NCBI GenBank assembly: GCA_963820955.1
Contig: CAWGCA010000020.1
Location: forward strand, 60,478 to 124,477
Source: CAWGCA01 sp963820955
GTDB taxonomy: Bacteria > Pseudomonadota > Gammaproteobacteria > Chromatiales > Chromatiaceae
DNA: 64,000 nucleotides
Direction: 5' to 3'
Shown: piece by piece, positions 54,378 through 62,708 of the stretch
How the letters are laid out: each line of letters opens with the position of its first letter
How positions within the stretch are numbered: position 1 is the stretch's first letter
Position numbers and translations under genes: made by a program
Notes under the pieces: generated by a model
Seen by the model: only the letters and a program-made list of their open reading frames with translations
What the model was told of the DNA's origin: nothing
Databases searched by the model: none

Positions 54378-55121
54378 ATGAGTAATTGGGTACAAGGCCG
54401 AGTGATCGACAATGTGCGTTATACGGATGGCTTGTACATGATGCAGGTCGAAGCGCCGGTGGAGCCCTTTCAGGCTGGCCAGTTTACCCGCCTTGCACTG
54501 GATATCGACGGGGAAAGAGTGGCCCGAGCCTACTCTTACGTCAATTCGCCAGAGGATGAATTCCTTGAATTCTACTTCAATACGGTACCTGACGGGCCGC
54601 TGTCGAACCGATTAAGCTCCCTGCAGCAGGGCGACAAATTGTGGGTAGCGCCCCGCCCCGTAGGGCTGCTGACCTTGGAGCATATTACCGACGCCGATCA
54701 TCTATGGCTGCTCGCAACGGGGACCGCTATCGGTCCCTTCATTTCCATCCTGCGCTCAGAGCTCCCCTGGCAGCGGTTTTCCAAAATCATTCTGGTACAC
54801 GGCGTACGCACAGCGGACGAACTGGCTTATCAGGAAGCGATCAACGGATTCAACGAACGCGATCCTGACAAATTTACCATGGTGCCCTTCGTTAGCCGGC
54901 AAAATACCAATTACGCCATCCATGGGCGTATTCCCGAGGCCATCGAAAACGGGAAACTGGAGAACCGGGTGGGGCTCAACCTGGATGTGAAACGCTCCCA
55001 GGTGATGGTCTGTGGCAACAAAGGCATGGTGCAGGATACGCAGGCGCAGCTCGAACTGCGCGGGCTGAAGAAGCACCGCCGAGGAGAACCCGGTCAGATT
55101 CTCACCGAAAACTACTGGTAG
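54378..55121 (+). CDS. fpr: Ferredoxin/flavodoxin--NADP+ reductase
   Basis: 247 aa, same length class as E. coli Fpr (248 aa), whose N-terminus aligns at MSNWVQGRV. FAD site RAYSYVNSP and GPLSNRL; NADP site LLATGTAIGPFISIL and VMVCGNKGMVQDT; C-terminal aromatic ENYW stacks on FAD. Shuttles electrons between NADPH and ferredoxin/flavodoxin, and may exchange ferredoxin electrons with the 2-oxoacid oxidoreductase of this window. An ATG at 54354 also has a good ribosome binding site and would add 8 residues. Confidence 0.94.
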   Translation: MSNWVQGRVIDNVRYTDGLYMMQVEAPVEPFQAGQFTRLALDIDGERVARAYSYVNSPEDEFLEFYFNTVPDGPLSNRLSSLQQGDKLWVAPRPVGLLTLEHITDADHLWLLATGTAIGPFISILRSELPWQRFSKIILVHGVRTADELAYQEAINGFNERDPDKFTMVPFVSRQNTNYAIHGRIPEAIENGKLENRVGLNLDVKRSQVMVCGNKGMVQDTQAQLELRGLKKHRRGEPGQILTENYW

Positions 55122-55413
55122 CAGCGTCGTCTTCGGCACCTGTCGCAGCGTCTCTCTGGCCGGGATCAGATCGGCGAGTGACACGGGTCTCCCCTGTCGA
55201 CCATGCCTCATTCTAGCGATGGGTCAATAGGATATTTTCGGGTACTCTCTCCTATGGCCTGGTAACACTATATTGATGTCCAGCGTTGCACTTTCATTAA
55301 TGCACGGCAGGTATACGGCGCTCAGTGCGCCTTGTCCTGCGAAAAAATGGCCTCCGTCGATGGATATCCGCGTAGTGTTAACAGGCACTAACTAATAACG
55401 ATAGGAGAACAAC

Positions 55414-55515
55414 ATGGAATCTGCTTTATCCTCGGCCACCTGGTTCTGGCTTATCGCCCCGATGACCGCTGTGGTGATTTTGTCCTTGATTACCTTCTTC
55501 ACCGAACGGAGGTAG
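55414..55515 (+). CDS. 33-aa single-pass membrane peptide upstream of putP
   Basis: ATG preceded by ATAGGAGAACAAC, an excellent ribosome binding site. Translation is one hydrophobic helix (TWFWLIAPMTAVVILSLITFF) and a short charged end (TERR). Its last codons (CGGAGGTAG) contain the putP ribosome binding site, and putP starts 6 nt after the stop, so the two are tightly coupled. It could be a small accessory subunit of the symporter or a translation-coupling leader. Confidence 0.6.
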   Translation: MESALSSATWFWLIAPMTAVVILSLITFFTERR

Positions 55516-55521
55516 ACAGCC

Positions 55522-56988
55522 ATGACCATGAGCACCCCCACCCTGATCACCTTTATCGTCTACCTGGTCGCACTGCTGGCTATCGGCCTCTTTTTCTACC
55601 GCCGCACCAACAATCTCTCCGACTATGTGTTGGGTGGCCGCCGGCTGGGCGGTGGAACCGCTGCCCTGAGCGCCGGTGCCTCGGACATGAGCGGCTGGTT
55701 GTTGCTGGGCCTGCCCGGTGCCATGTATGCGTCCGGCATGAATCAGGTCTGGATTGCAGTAGGGCTGTCCATCGGCGCCTACCTTAACTGGCAATTCGTG
55801 GCCAAACGGCTGCGGGTCTATACCGAAGTCGCCCAGGATTCGATCACGGTGCCGGATTACCTGGAGAATCGTTTCCACGATCACAGCAAATTGCTGCGGG
55901 TGGTGTCGGCCCTGGTCATTCTTCTGTTCTTCGCCTTCTATACCTCCTCCGGCATGGTGGCCGGCGCTACCCTGTTCCAGAAGAGCTTCGGGCTGGAGTA
56001 CAACACGGCCCTGTGGATCGGCGCCGCTGTGATCGTCTCCTATACCTTCCTGGGTGGTTTTCTGGCGGTATCCTGGACTGATTTCTTCCAAGGTATTTTG
56101 ATGTTTCTGGCGCTGGTTGTAGTGCCCGTCGTAGTGGTCACCACCCAAGGCGGGTGGAGCGAAACCGTCGCCAAAGTGGCCGATGTCGATCCTGCCAGGC
56201 TGGATATCTTTCACGAGATGACGCTGTTTGGCATCATCTCCCTCATGGCCTGGGGCCTGGGCTATTTCGGGCAACCGCATATCGTTGTGCGTTTCATGGC
56301 GGTTCGGTCCTCCCGGGAAATCCCCAAGGCCCGGCTGGTGGGTATGACCTGGATGGTGCTCTCTCTGTACGGCGCTATCTTCACCGGTTTCGCCGGCATC
56401 GCCTACTTCTCCGATCAGCCCCTGGAGAATTCTGAAACGGTATTCATCAGCCTGTCCCAGGTGCTGTTCAATCCCTGGGTCGCGGGGATCTTGCTGGCGG
56501 CAATCCTGTCCGCCATCATGAGCACTATCGACTCCCAACTGCTGGTGTCATCCAGTGCCCTGACCGAGGATTTCTACAAGGCCATACTGCGACCGGGTGC
56601 CAGTCAGACCGAGCTTGTCTGGGTCGGACGTTTCACCGTGGCGGCGATCGCCCTGATCGCGATCCTGCTGGCCTTCGATCCCGATAGCACGGTTTTAGGC
56701 CTGGTAGCCTACGCCTGGGGTGGATTCGGTGCTGCCTTTGGGCCCGTCATCATCTTGTCTCTGTTCTGGAAACGCATGACCCGCAACGGCGCCCTGGCGG
56801 GCATGATTCTTGGTGCGATAACCGTTATCGTCTGGAAGCAGATGTCCGGTGGCATTTTCGATATGTATGAAATCCTGCCGGGTTTTATCCTGTGTACCCT
56901 GGGTATCATAGTGGTGAGCCGGATGGACAGGAAGCCCAGTGCAGAAATTGAGGGCGAGTTTGCCGAAATGGAAAACGGGGTCCGGTGA
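55522..56988 (+). CDS. putP: Sodium/proline symporter
   Basis: 488 aa SSS-family transporter with about 13 helices. N-terminal YRRTNNLSDYVLGGRRLGGGTAALSAGASDMSGWLLLGLPGAMY carries the Na+/substrate-site residues; AWGLGYFGQPHIVVRFMA and SAIMSTIDSQLLVSSSALTEDFYK are typical of PutP. Imports proline with Na+ for nutrition or osmoprotection. ATG at 55522 follows GGAGGTAGACAGCC. Preceded by the 33-aa ORF; no putA nearby. Confidence 0.94.
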   Translation: MTMSTPTLITFIVYLVALLAIGLFFYRRTNNLSDYVLGGRRLGGGTAALSAGASDMSGWLLLGLPGAMYASGMNQVWIAVGLSIGAYLNWQFVAKRLRVYTEVAQDSITVPDYLENRFHDHSKLLRVVSALVILLFFAFYTSSGMVAGATLFQKSFGLEYNTALWIGAAVIVSYTFLGGFLAVSWTDFFQGILMFLALVVVPVVVVTTQGGWSETVAKVADVDPARLDIFHEMTLFGIISLMAWGLGYFGQPHIVVRFMAVRSSREIPKARLVGMTWMVLSLYGAIFTGFAGIAYFSDQPLENSETVFISLSQVLFNPWVAGILLAAILSAIMSTIDSQLLVSSSALTEDFYKAILRPGASQTELVWVGRFTVAAIALIAILLAFDPDSTVLGLVAYAWGGFGAAFGPVIILSLFWKRMTRNGALAGMILGAITVIVWKQMSGGIFDMYEILPGFILCTLGIIVVSRMDRKPSAEIEGEFAEMENGVR

Positions 56989-57004
56989 CCCGAAAGACGC
57001 GAAA

Positions 57005-57030
57005 AACCCCTCTCCTCCGGGAGAGGGGTT
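57005..57030. terminator. Hairpin after putP
   Basis: AACCCCTCTC / GAGAGGGGTT with a short loop, 17 nt past the putP stop. A T-run (TTTTTC) follows it on the minus strand but not on the plus strand, so as a putP terminator it is imperfect. Confidence 0.6.
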
Positions 57031-57036
57031 AAGGGT

Positions 57037-57230
57037 AATGGCACTTACTTAAGCCAAAATAGCCGGTAACAACGTCATTCCCGCGAAGGCGGGAATCCAG
57101 AATGTGCGAAATTTGAGCAATCTGGATTCCATCCTTAGGTTCGTGAACGGTGCTTCCCTGCACCACTGCTCCGGGTCTGCACTTCGTTCCGCCCGGAATG
57201 ACGGTTTTCTTGGCTTAAGTAAGCGCCATT
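57037..57230. mobile_element. Inverted-repeat element family C (MITE-like)
   Basis: 194 bp, ends are inverted repeats: AATGGCACTTACTTAAGCCA at the left and AATGGCGCTTACTTAAGCCA read inward from the right, 19 of 20 identical. The interior has GTCATTCCCGCGAAGGCGGG-type palindromes and a CCGGAATGAC segment similar to that in family B. No coding capacity; no clear target duplication found. Between putP and the cation efflux gene. Confidence 0.75.
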
Positions 57231-57303
57231 GGGGTTAACAGCTCATATGACAAGCAATACTCCGTTTAGTTAACTGACCTACTCGATTTCGTGGGATATA
57301 CCT

Positions 57304-58239
57304 ATGCACCATCATTCCACCGAACAGTGGCAGCATACCCACGATTTCAACCTGGACACCACGAAAGGTGAACGGAACACCCGCCTGGTTGTGATATTGA
57401 CCGCCTGCATGATGGTGGTTGAGATTGTAGCCGGCTATCTCTATGGCTCTATGGCGCTGCTTGCCGATGGTTGGCATATGGGGACCCATGTGGCGGCATT
57501 GGCGATTTCTCTGTTCGCTTATCGTTATGCCCGTAAGCATGCATCCAGCCCAAAATATAGTTTTGGAACGGGCAAGGTCAGTGCCTTAGGCGGGTTTGCC
57601 AGCGCGGTCGCGCTTGCCATTGTAGCGCTGATGATGGGCGTGGAGTCGGTTTCGCGATTACTTTTCCCGACGACAATTCAGTTCAATGAAGCCATCCTGG
57701 TTGCCGTCATTGGACTGGCGGTCAATCTGGTGAGTGCCTGGCTTTTACATGGTGGACAAGCCCACACACATCACCACCATGATTCTGACCACCATCATCA
57801 TCACGATGGTCATCATGACCATAATCTACGGGCCGCATATCTTCATGTACTGGCTGATGCGCTGACATCACTTCTTGCCATCATCGCCTTGTTCACGGGC
57901 AAGTATTTCGGCTGGATCTGGATGGATGCGGTAATGGGTCTTGTCGGCGCCGCACTGATCACCCGCTGGGGGTACGGCCTGCTGCGGGACACCAGTAGCG
58001 CACTGCTCGATGAGATCCCCGACGCGGATACGCTATCCCGCATTCGCCAGTCCATAGAATCAAATAGCGACAATCGCATCTCTGATTTACACCTTTGGCG
58101 GATCCGACCGCGGCACTTTGGCGTTATTATTTCGCTGGTGACACACGATCCCAGAGATCCGGAACACTATAAGGCACTGTTAAAAGATCTCACCAATCTC
58201 AGCCACATCACCATTGAAGTTAACCTGTGTCCTGACTAA
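57304..58239 (+). CDS. dmeF: Cation diffusion facilitator (DmeF-like) efflux transporter
   Basis: 311 aa CDF transporter, six helices. Metal-site motifs: LLADGWHMGTHVAAL in helix 2 (Asp and two His) and HVLADALTSLLAI in helix 5. A His-rich cytoplasmic loop (HTHHHHDSDHHHHHDGHHDH) lies between helices 4 and 5 and the N-terminus begins MHHH, typical of DmeF-type Co/Ni/Zn exporters. Drives divalent metal export with H+ exchange. Metal identity inferred only from family. No regulator adjacent. Confidence 0.88.
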   Translation: MHHHSTEQWQHTHDFNLDTTKGERNTRLVVILTACMMVVEIVAGYLYGSMALLADGWHMGTHVAALAISLFAYRYARKHASSPKYSFGTGKVSALGGFASAVALAIVALMMGVESVSRLLFPTTIQFNEAILVAVIGLAVNLVSAWLLHGGQAHTHHHHDSDHHHHHDGHHDHNLRAAYLHVLADALTSLLAIIALFTGKYFGWIWMDAVMGLVGAALITRWGYGLLRDTSSALLDEIPDADTLSRIRQSIESNSDNRISDLHLWRIRPRHFGVIISLVTHDPRDPEHYKALLKDLTNLSHITIEVNLCPD

Positions 58240-58727
58240 GGCATTTGCCCCGGCAACGCCAATGCCCAGGACACCACTCAGCAATCGTACTTAGGTTCTC
58301 CTCCGGTAGCGGGGCGTCCCCGAAATACAGAGTCGATATATGGGCCCAATAGGCGGCGGTCTCACACATACGACAGGGCTTTGAGGTAGAGTAGAGGAAG
58401 ACTGACTATGTTCTCAGTTTACCGGAAAGGATTGGCAGAACACTGGCATGGTTGTTCTGCCTGAAAATTCTGCAACCGCCAAAGGGTTTCCCAGGATTCC
58501 GGATCAAACTCATCTGGCATCCTCTTTACGAGAATGAGCCGTCTCTCCAGTGGTTTTTGGAGCAGGTAAAGATGCTCGAGGGGGGAATTGACTGATTTTC
58601 AATAACAAGCGGACGACACACGACCTTGAAGTCCATGCCCTCCTCACGTCTGCCGAGCACGGGGGGAAATAGTAACCCGCGGCGGATAGGCACAGGGTTT
58701 GTGCGTTGAACCGACGACCGATCGCAG
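58240..58727. other. Intergenic region between convergent genes
   Basis: About 490 bases between the CDF gene (plus) and the arsenic cluster (minus). Short overlapping minus-strand frames at 58510-58777 have no family or start support. Confidence 0.4.
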
Positions 58728-58964
58728 TCAGCCTTCCACCCATCCCCGCACCAGATCCGGTCCGGGGATGCCACCACTGTGTACCAGCTTCCCGTCGACT
58801 ACCACACCTGGTGTCGACATCACCCCGTAGGCCATGATCTGTGCGATGTCGGTAACCTTTTCCAGTTCAATTTCGACATTCGCCTGACTGGCCGCCAGCT
58901 CGATCACGTTGGCGGTGATCTCGCAGTTACGGCAGCCGCTACCCAGCACCTTGATGTTTTTCAT
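58728..58964 (-). CDS. Small thioredoxin-fold redox protein (MTH895 type)
   Basis: 78 aa, single thioredoxin-like domain. Active site GSGCRNCEITANVI (C-x2-C) and cis-Pro region MSTPGVVVDGKLVHSGG. This small family is often encoded beside ArsP/DUF318 permeases, as here. Likely supplies electrons for arsenic-linked redox steps or permease function. Ribosome binding site CAGGAGAACAGAG. Last gene of the arsenic cluster, 17 nt after the GDCCVxC gene. Confidence 0.9.
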   Translation of the reverse strand: MKNIKVLGSGCRNCEITANVIELAASQANVEIELEKVTDIAQIMAYGVMSTPGVVVDGKLVHSGGIPGPDLVRGWVEG

Positions 58965-58981
58965 CTCTGTTCTCCTGAAAT

Positions 58982-59200
58982 TCAGCCGCAACAACCCGAC
59001 TTTCCGCCCTTCTGAACCGGCGGGCAAGGTACGGTGCCATACGAGCAAAAGACACAACAATCCCCCGCCTTTGGCCGCAGCAGGACTCCACAGCCGGGGC
59101 ACTCCCAGTACCAGACGCACTGGTCTGTCGGCATAATTTCGGTGCTGAGAAATCCGCACTCCGGGCAACGCAGGGTCGATTCAAGCATGATTTCTGGCAT
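58982..59200 (-). CDS. GDCCVxC domain protein
   Basis: 72 aa Cys-rich protein with the diagnostic GDCCVFCSYGTVPCPP and two further CxxC pairs (CPECGF, CPGCGV) plus a CC near the end. The many cysteines suggest binding of metal or metalloid. The domain is usually found beside heavy-metal or arsenic genes, consistent with its place between the permease and the thioredoxin here. Function unproven. Confidence 0.9.
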   Translation of the reverse strand: MPEIMLESTLRCPECGFLSTEIMPTDQCVWYWECPGCGVLLRPKAGDCCVFCSYGTVPCPPVQKGGKSGCCG

Positions 59201-59208
59201 TCATCACC

Positions 59209-60162
59209 TCAGGTGATCAGATTAAAGCCCCAGCCGACCAGGGTGAAGGCAATGGCCAGAACACCAGCAAACAGGGCCAGTGCCTGCCACTTGATGACCT
59301 TGCGAAGAATCAGCATCTCGGGTACCGACAGTGCCGCCACGCTCATCATCAGCGCAAGCGTCGTACCGACGGCCACACCCTTGGTGAGCATGGCCTCCGC
59401 TACCGGGATCACGCCGGTGGCGTTCGAGTAGAGCGGAATACCCAGCCCCACTGCGGCCGGCACCGTGTACCAGGCATCACCCCCCAGATGTTCACTGACC
59501 CAGGCTTCCGGCACGAAGCCATGGAACAGGGCACCGACCCCGATACCCAGTAACACCCACTTCCAAATCCGGCCGACGATCTCTTTGACCTCCGCCAGGG
59601 CGTAGCGATGTCGACCGATGAACGACTTATCGGGCGCAGGCAGGTCGGCCTGCCCCATCTGGATCTTCCAGACATACGCTTCGACCCAGCGCTCCGGCTT
59701 GAACAGCTGCATGGCCAGGCCACCAAACCAGGCCACCAGCACCCCCGCGGCCACGTACAGTGCGGCCAGTTTCCAACCGAGGATGCCGATCAGGATCACC
59801 GCCGCCACCTCGTTGATCATGGGGCTGGCAATCAGAAACGAGAAAGTGACTCCGAGGGGGATGCCGGCCTCCACAAAACCGATAAACAGCGGCACCGAGG
59901 AGCAGGAGCAGAAAGGGGTCACTGCGCCGAGGGTCACCGCAAACCCGCGAGCCTGCCAGTCGGGCCGGCCGCGCACGAAGTCACGCACCCGCTCGGGCGA
60001 CAACAGCGCGCGCAGCAGACCCATGAGGTAGATGACGAGCACCAGCAGTGCGAAGATCTTGGTTACGTCCATGATGAAGAAGTGCAGCGCGGCACCGACA
60101 TGGGAGGCCGAATCGAACCCCATACCCTGGTAGACAACCAGATTTGCCAAGCCGTCAAACAC
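59209..60162 (-). CDS. ArsP/DUF318-type permease
   Basis: About 317 aa, eight predicted helices. Family marks: TLGAVTPFCSCSSVPLFIGFVEAGIPLGVT (conserved CSCSS), SPMINEVAAVILIGILGW and LGIPLYSNATGVIPVAEAML. Members export organoarsenicals such as methylarsenite; others have unknown substrates. The best start is GTG at 60162, which begins the conserved VFDGLANLVVY and overlaps the arsJ stop by 8 nt; the longer frame runs antisense-like into arsJ. The third start at 60123 is an ATG internal to the first helix. Confidence 0.88.
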   Translation of the reverse strand: MFDGLANLVVYQGMGFDSASHVGAALHFFIMDVTKIFALLVLVIYLMGLLRALLSPERVRDFVRGRPDWQARGFAVTLGAVTPFCSCSSVPLFIGFVEAGIPLGVTFSFLIASPMINEVAAVILIGILGWKLAALYVAAGVLVAWFGGLAMQLFKPERWVEAYVWKIQMGQADLPAPDKSFIGRHRYALAEVKEIVGRIWKWVLLGIGVGALFHGFVPEAWVSEHLGGDAWYTVPAAVGLGIPLYSNATGVIPVAEAMLTKGVAVGTTLALMMSVAALSVPEMLILRKVIKWQALALFAGVLAIAFTLVGWGFNLIT

Positions 60163-61381
60163 CGGCGGACTCTGGCTTGCTTGCAGACACTTCAGGTAAC
60201 CGGAACGAGAGCAGCGCCGCTGCCAGCACGAAACCGGCCGACCACCAGAGACAACCTTCAAGGCCGTGCACCTGATAGGCCCAGCCGGAGATGACCGTAC
60301 CCGCAAGCCGCCCTCCGGCGTTGGCCATGTAATAGAAGCCCACGTTCATCGATACCTTGTCGAAGTCTGAATAGGCGAGGATAAGGTAAGAGTGCACCGC
60401 CGAATTGATGGCGAAGACAATTGCAAACAGGATCAGTCCTATGATCAGGACTGATGCCGGATCCCACCCCTGCCCCAGGGCCAGGGCGATCCCGGCCGGC
60501 AGGATCGCCAGTATAAAGGCCGCCCCGCGGGCGGTACCGCCGCCGGGCCCCTGACCCTGGTGGCTGCGCCGAATCAATTTCGGGGCAGAGGCCTGTACGA
60601 AGCCGTAGCCGATCACCCACAAGGCCAGGAATCCCCCCACCTGGGTGAAGGACCAGCCAAGCACAGCGTAGAGAAACACGGGCAACCCGACCACGAACCA
60701 AACGTCGCGCGAGCCGAACAGGAAGAAGCGCGCCGCCGCCAGCCAGTTGATTTCCGCACGATTGGAAAACACCTGAGTAAACTTCGGCTTGGACTTCATC
60801 TTACCGAAACCGGAGGGCAACAGCAGCGCCGTGATAATCAGCACGGCCAGCAGCAGTCCTGCCAGCACGGTCAGGGCTCCGCGAAAGCCGATCCATTCGA
60901 GCAGGGCCGCGCCAACGAAGAATCCCGCTCCCTTGAGGGCATTTTTAGAACCGGTGAGCAGCGCCACCCACTTGAACAGCTTGGATTCACCGCCGTCGCC
61001 AGCCAGGGTCTTGACGCTGGCCTTGGCCGACATCTTGTTCAGGTCTTTGGCGATGCCCGACAGGGCCTGGGCGGCCATGACATAGGGCACAGACAGCCAG
61101 AGATCGGGGACCGTGAGCATACCAAGGGCGACCACCTGCATCCCCATGCCGATGTGCATGGTGAGGTTCAACCCGATGCGTGCCCCCAGCCATCCGCCCA
61201 CCAGGTTGGTGACGATGCCGAAGAACTCGTAGAACAGGAACAGCATCGCCACCTCGAAAGGGGAGTAGCCCAGCAGGTGGAAGTAGAGCACCACCAGCAT
61301 GCGAATGGCACCGTCGGTGACGGTGAAGGCCCAATAGCCTCCGGTAACCACCAGGTAGTTGCGCAGACTGGTTTGCATCAT
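60155..61381 (-). CDS. arsJ: Organoarsenical efflux MFS transporter ArsJ
   Basis: 408 aa, about 12 helices. N-terminal RNYLVVTGGYWAFTVTDGAIRMLVVLYFH and DLNKMSAKASVKTLAG are the typical ArsJ segments. ArsJ exports 1-arseno-3-phosphoglycerate made by a dedicated glyceraldehyde-3-phosphate dehydrogenase, giving arsenate resistance. No gapdh gene accompanies it in this window, unlike the usual arsJ pair. ATG at 61381 follows AAGGACATCCG and overlaps the stop of a 45-aa ORF. Confidence 0.92.
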   Translation of the reverse strand: MMQTSLRNYLVVTGGYWAFTVTDGAIRMLVVLYFHLLGYSPFEVAMLFLFYEFFGIVTNLVGGWLGARIGLNLTMHIGMGMQVVALGMLTVPDLWLSVPYVMAAQALSGIAKDLNKMSAKASVKTLAGDGGESKLFKWVALLTGSKNALKGAGFFVGAALLEWIGFRGALTVLAGLLLAVLIITALLLPSGFGKMKSKPKFTQVFSNRAEINWLAAARFFLFGSRDVWFVVGLPVFLYAVLGWSFTQVGGFLALWVIGYGFVQASAPKLIRRSHQGQGPGGGTARGAAFILAILPAGIALALGQGWDPASVLIIGLILFAIVFAINSAVHSYLILAYSDFDKVSMNVGFYYMANAGGRLAGTVISGWAYQVHGLEGCLWWSAGFVLAAALLSFRLPEVSASKPESAGV

Positions 61382-61515
61382 CGGATGTCCTTAAAGTGCA
61401 ACGGGATGCTCATGAGTCGGATGAGCAGAACCACCGGCAGATTGGCCAGGGTGGCCTCCATACGGCGGATACTTCTGGTGGAGGGTTTGGTCGCTACCTG
61501 ACACTCAGCGCTCAC
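61378..61515 (-). CDS. Putative 45-aa ORF inside the arsenic cluster
   Basis: GTG start 3 nt after the MBL-fold gene's stop, with GGAGGGG about 10 nt upstream; its stop overlaps the arsJ start codon (ATGA type). Sequence is basic at the N-terminus (KPSTRSIRRMEATL), then hydrophobic (LPVVLLIRLMSIPL), ending HFKDIR. The tight packing on both sides argues for a real coupled gene; the lack of family similarity argues for caution. Could be a remnant of a longer gene. Confidence 0.45.
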   Translation of the reverse strand: MSAECQVATKPSTRSIRRMEATLANLPVVLLIRLMSIPLHFKDIR

Positions 61516-61518
61516 GGC

Positions 61519-62442
61519 CTACTGCCCCTCCAACTGCAGGTAAGCCCGGTTGATGTTGGTGCGTTGCCAGCTGTCAAAGTGCTTCAGGTGCGCAAATTGA
61601 GGGGCGTCGCTCAGCCGCTCTACGACGGCATCGAGTTCTTCCCAATTCGAAACCGCAACATCAATCTGGTCGACCAGCCAATCGAGATAGTCACCGGTGT
61701 CGCGCCTGGCCTTTTCGAGATCGCAAACGCCGCCGTGGCCTGGCACTATGACCTTCGGCTGCAGGGCCTCGGCCTGATGAAAGGCATCACGCCAGCTGCG
61801 CACATTGCTCCAGGGGAGCACTCCGAGCATCCGGTCCACATAAATCAGGTCCCCGCTGAACAACACCTTTTGTTGCGGTAACCAGACCACGGCATCTCCG
61901 GAAAAATGTGCATCCCCTGGAAAGAAAAGCACCAGCGGTACCCCCCCCAGTGTGAGTTTCAGCCTGTCGCCATCGCTGACCCTATCGGCATACGCAGGCC
62001 TCGTGCCATCAAGCCGATCCTTCAACACGGGCCTGAGATTGGCCAGATGCTGATCCGCAAACTGCCGCTGAGTATCCAGGGTGCGGGCCAGGGTGATAAT
62101 TTGCGCCCCCTGGCGCTGGAAGTGGTCGTTGCCCAGCCAGCGGTGATCCTGACTGCCAGTGTTGATGACCCAGCGCACCGGCTGATCCGTGACCGCCCGA
62201 ACGGCCGCCTGGATAAGCTTGGCCCCTTGCGCGGATGCCCCGCTGTCGATGAGCACCACACCTTCAGTCGTTACCACGAAACCAAGGTTGTTGTTCAAGG
62301 CGTGGTTGTCGTAGTTACGGCCGTCAGTCGGACCCACGATGGCATAGACACCCTCCGCAACGGGTGTCGCGGCAGGGGCGTAGGCAAAAACCAGAGCAGA
62401 CGCCTGACTAGCCAAAAGTACTACCAACAGCAAGCTCTTCAT
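61519..62442 (-). CDS. Secreted MBL-fold protein (SoxH-like), HxH motif absent
   Basis: About 307 aa. Signal peptide (MKSLLLVVLLASQASALVFA), then a metallo-beta-lactamase fold: LGFVVTTEGVVLIDSG, the motif-2 region VINTGSQDHRWLGNDHF, FFPGDAHFSGDAVVWLP, VLFSGDLIYVDRM and VIVPGHGGVCD. In motif 2 the usual HxHxDH is GxSxDH-like: the two metal-binding His are replaced, while the later His and Asp ligands remain. Similar variants occur in SoxH-like proteins. Role in the arsenic cluster unclear. An ATG at 62469 is an alternative start. Confidence 0.85.
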   Translation of the reverse strand: MKSLLLVVLLASQASALVFAYAPAATPVAEGVYAIVGPTDGRNYDNHALNNNLGFVVTTEGVVLIDSGASAQGAKLIQAAVRAVTDQPVRWVINTGSQDHRWLGNDHFQRQGAQIITLARTLDTQRQFADQHLANLRPVLKDRLDGTRPAYADRVSDGDRLKLTLGGVPLVLFFPGDAHFSGDAVVWLPQQKVLFSGDLIYVDRMLGVLPWSNVRSWRDAFHQAEALQPKVIVPGHGGVCDLEKARRDTGDYLDWLVDQIDVAVSNWEELDAVVERLSDAPQFAHLKHFDSWQRTNINRAYLQLEGQ

Positions 62443-62499
62443 AACCCCAGCTTTCTTTTGTTCAGTCATTTTTCTGATTTCCAGTGGCATTGTTGTTAG

Positions 62500-62671
62500 G
62501 GAACCTCTTATTTATTCGTCATTCCGGACGAAGCGCAGCGTAGATCCGGAGCAGTAGTGCAGGGACGCACCGTTAATGAACCTAAGGACGGAATCCATCT
62601 TAAAGTAATCAACAGGTTACTGGATCCCGGCTTTCGCCGGGATGACGGAGTACGAATAAATCAGAGATTCA
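62500..62671. mobile_element. MITE-like element family B, copy 2
   Basis: 172 bp. Ends GGAACCTCTTATTTATTCGT (left) and TGAATCTCTGATTTATTCGT (right, read inward), with a perfect 4-bp flanking repeat TTAG (62496-62499, 62672-62675). Interior shares CATTCCGGACGAAG, CCATCTTAAAGTAATCAA and GATCCCGG...CCGGGATGAC with the copy at 48404-48533 but is ~40 bp longer. Separates arsR from the rest of the arsenic cluster. Confidence 0.88.
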
Positions 62672-62708
62672 TTAGATATTCTTTCGAGCAAGCCACCGGG
62701 CACCGACC

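Noticed and set aside
55426..56538. 370-aa His/Gln/Gly-rich open frame opposite putP
   Set aside because: Antisense of putP; its odd composition comes from reading a membrane protein gene backwards.
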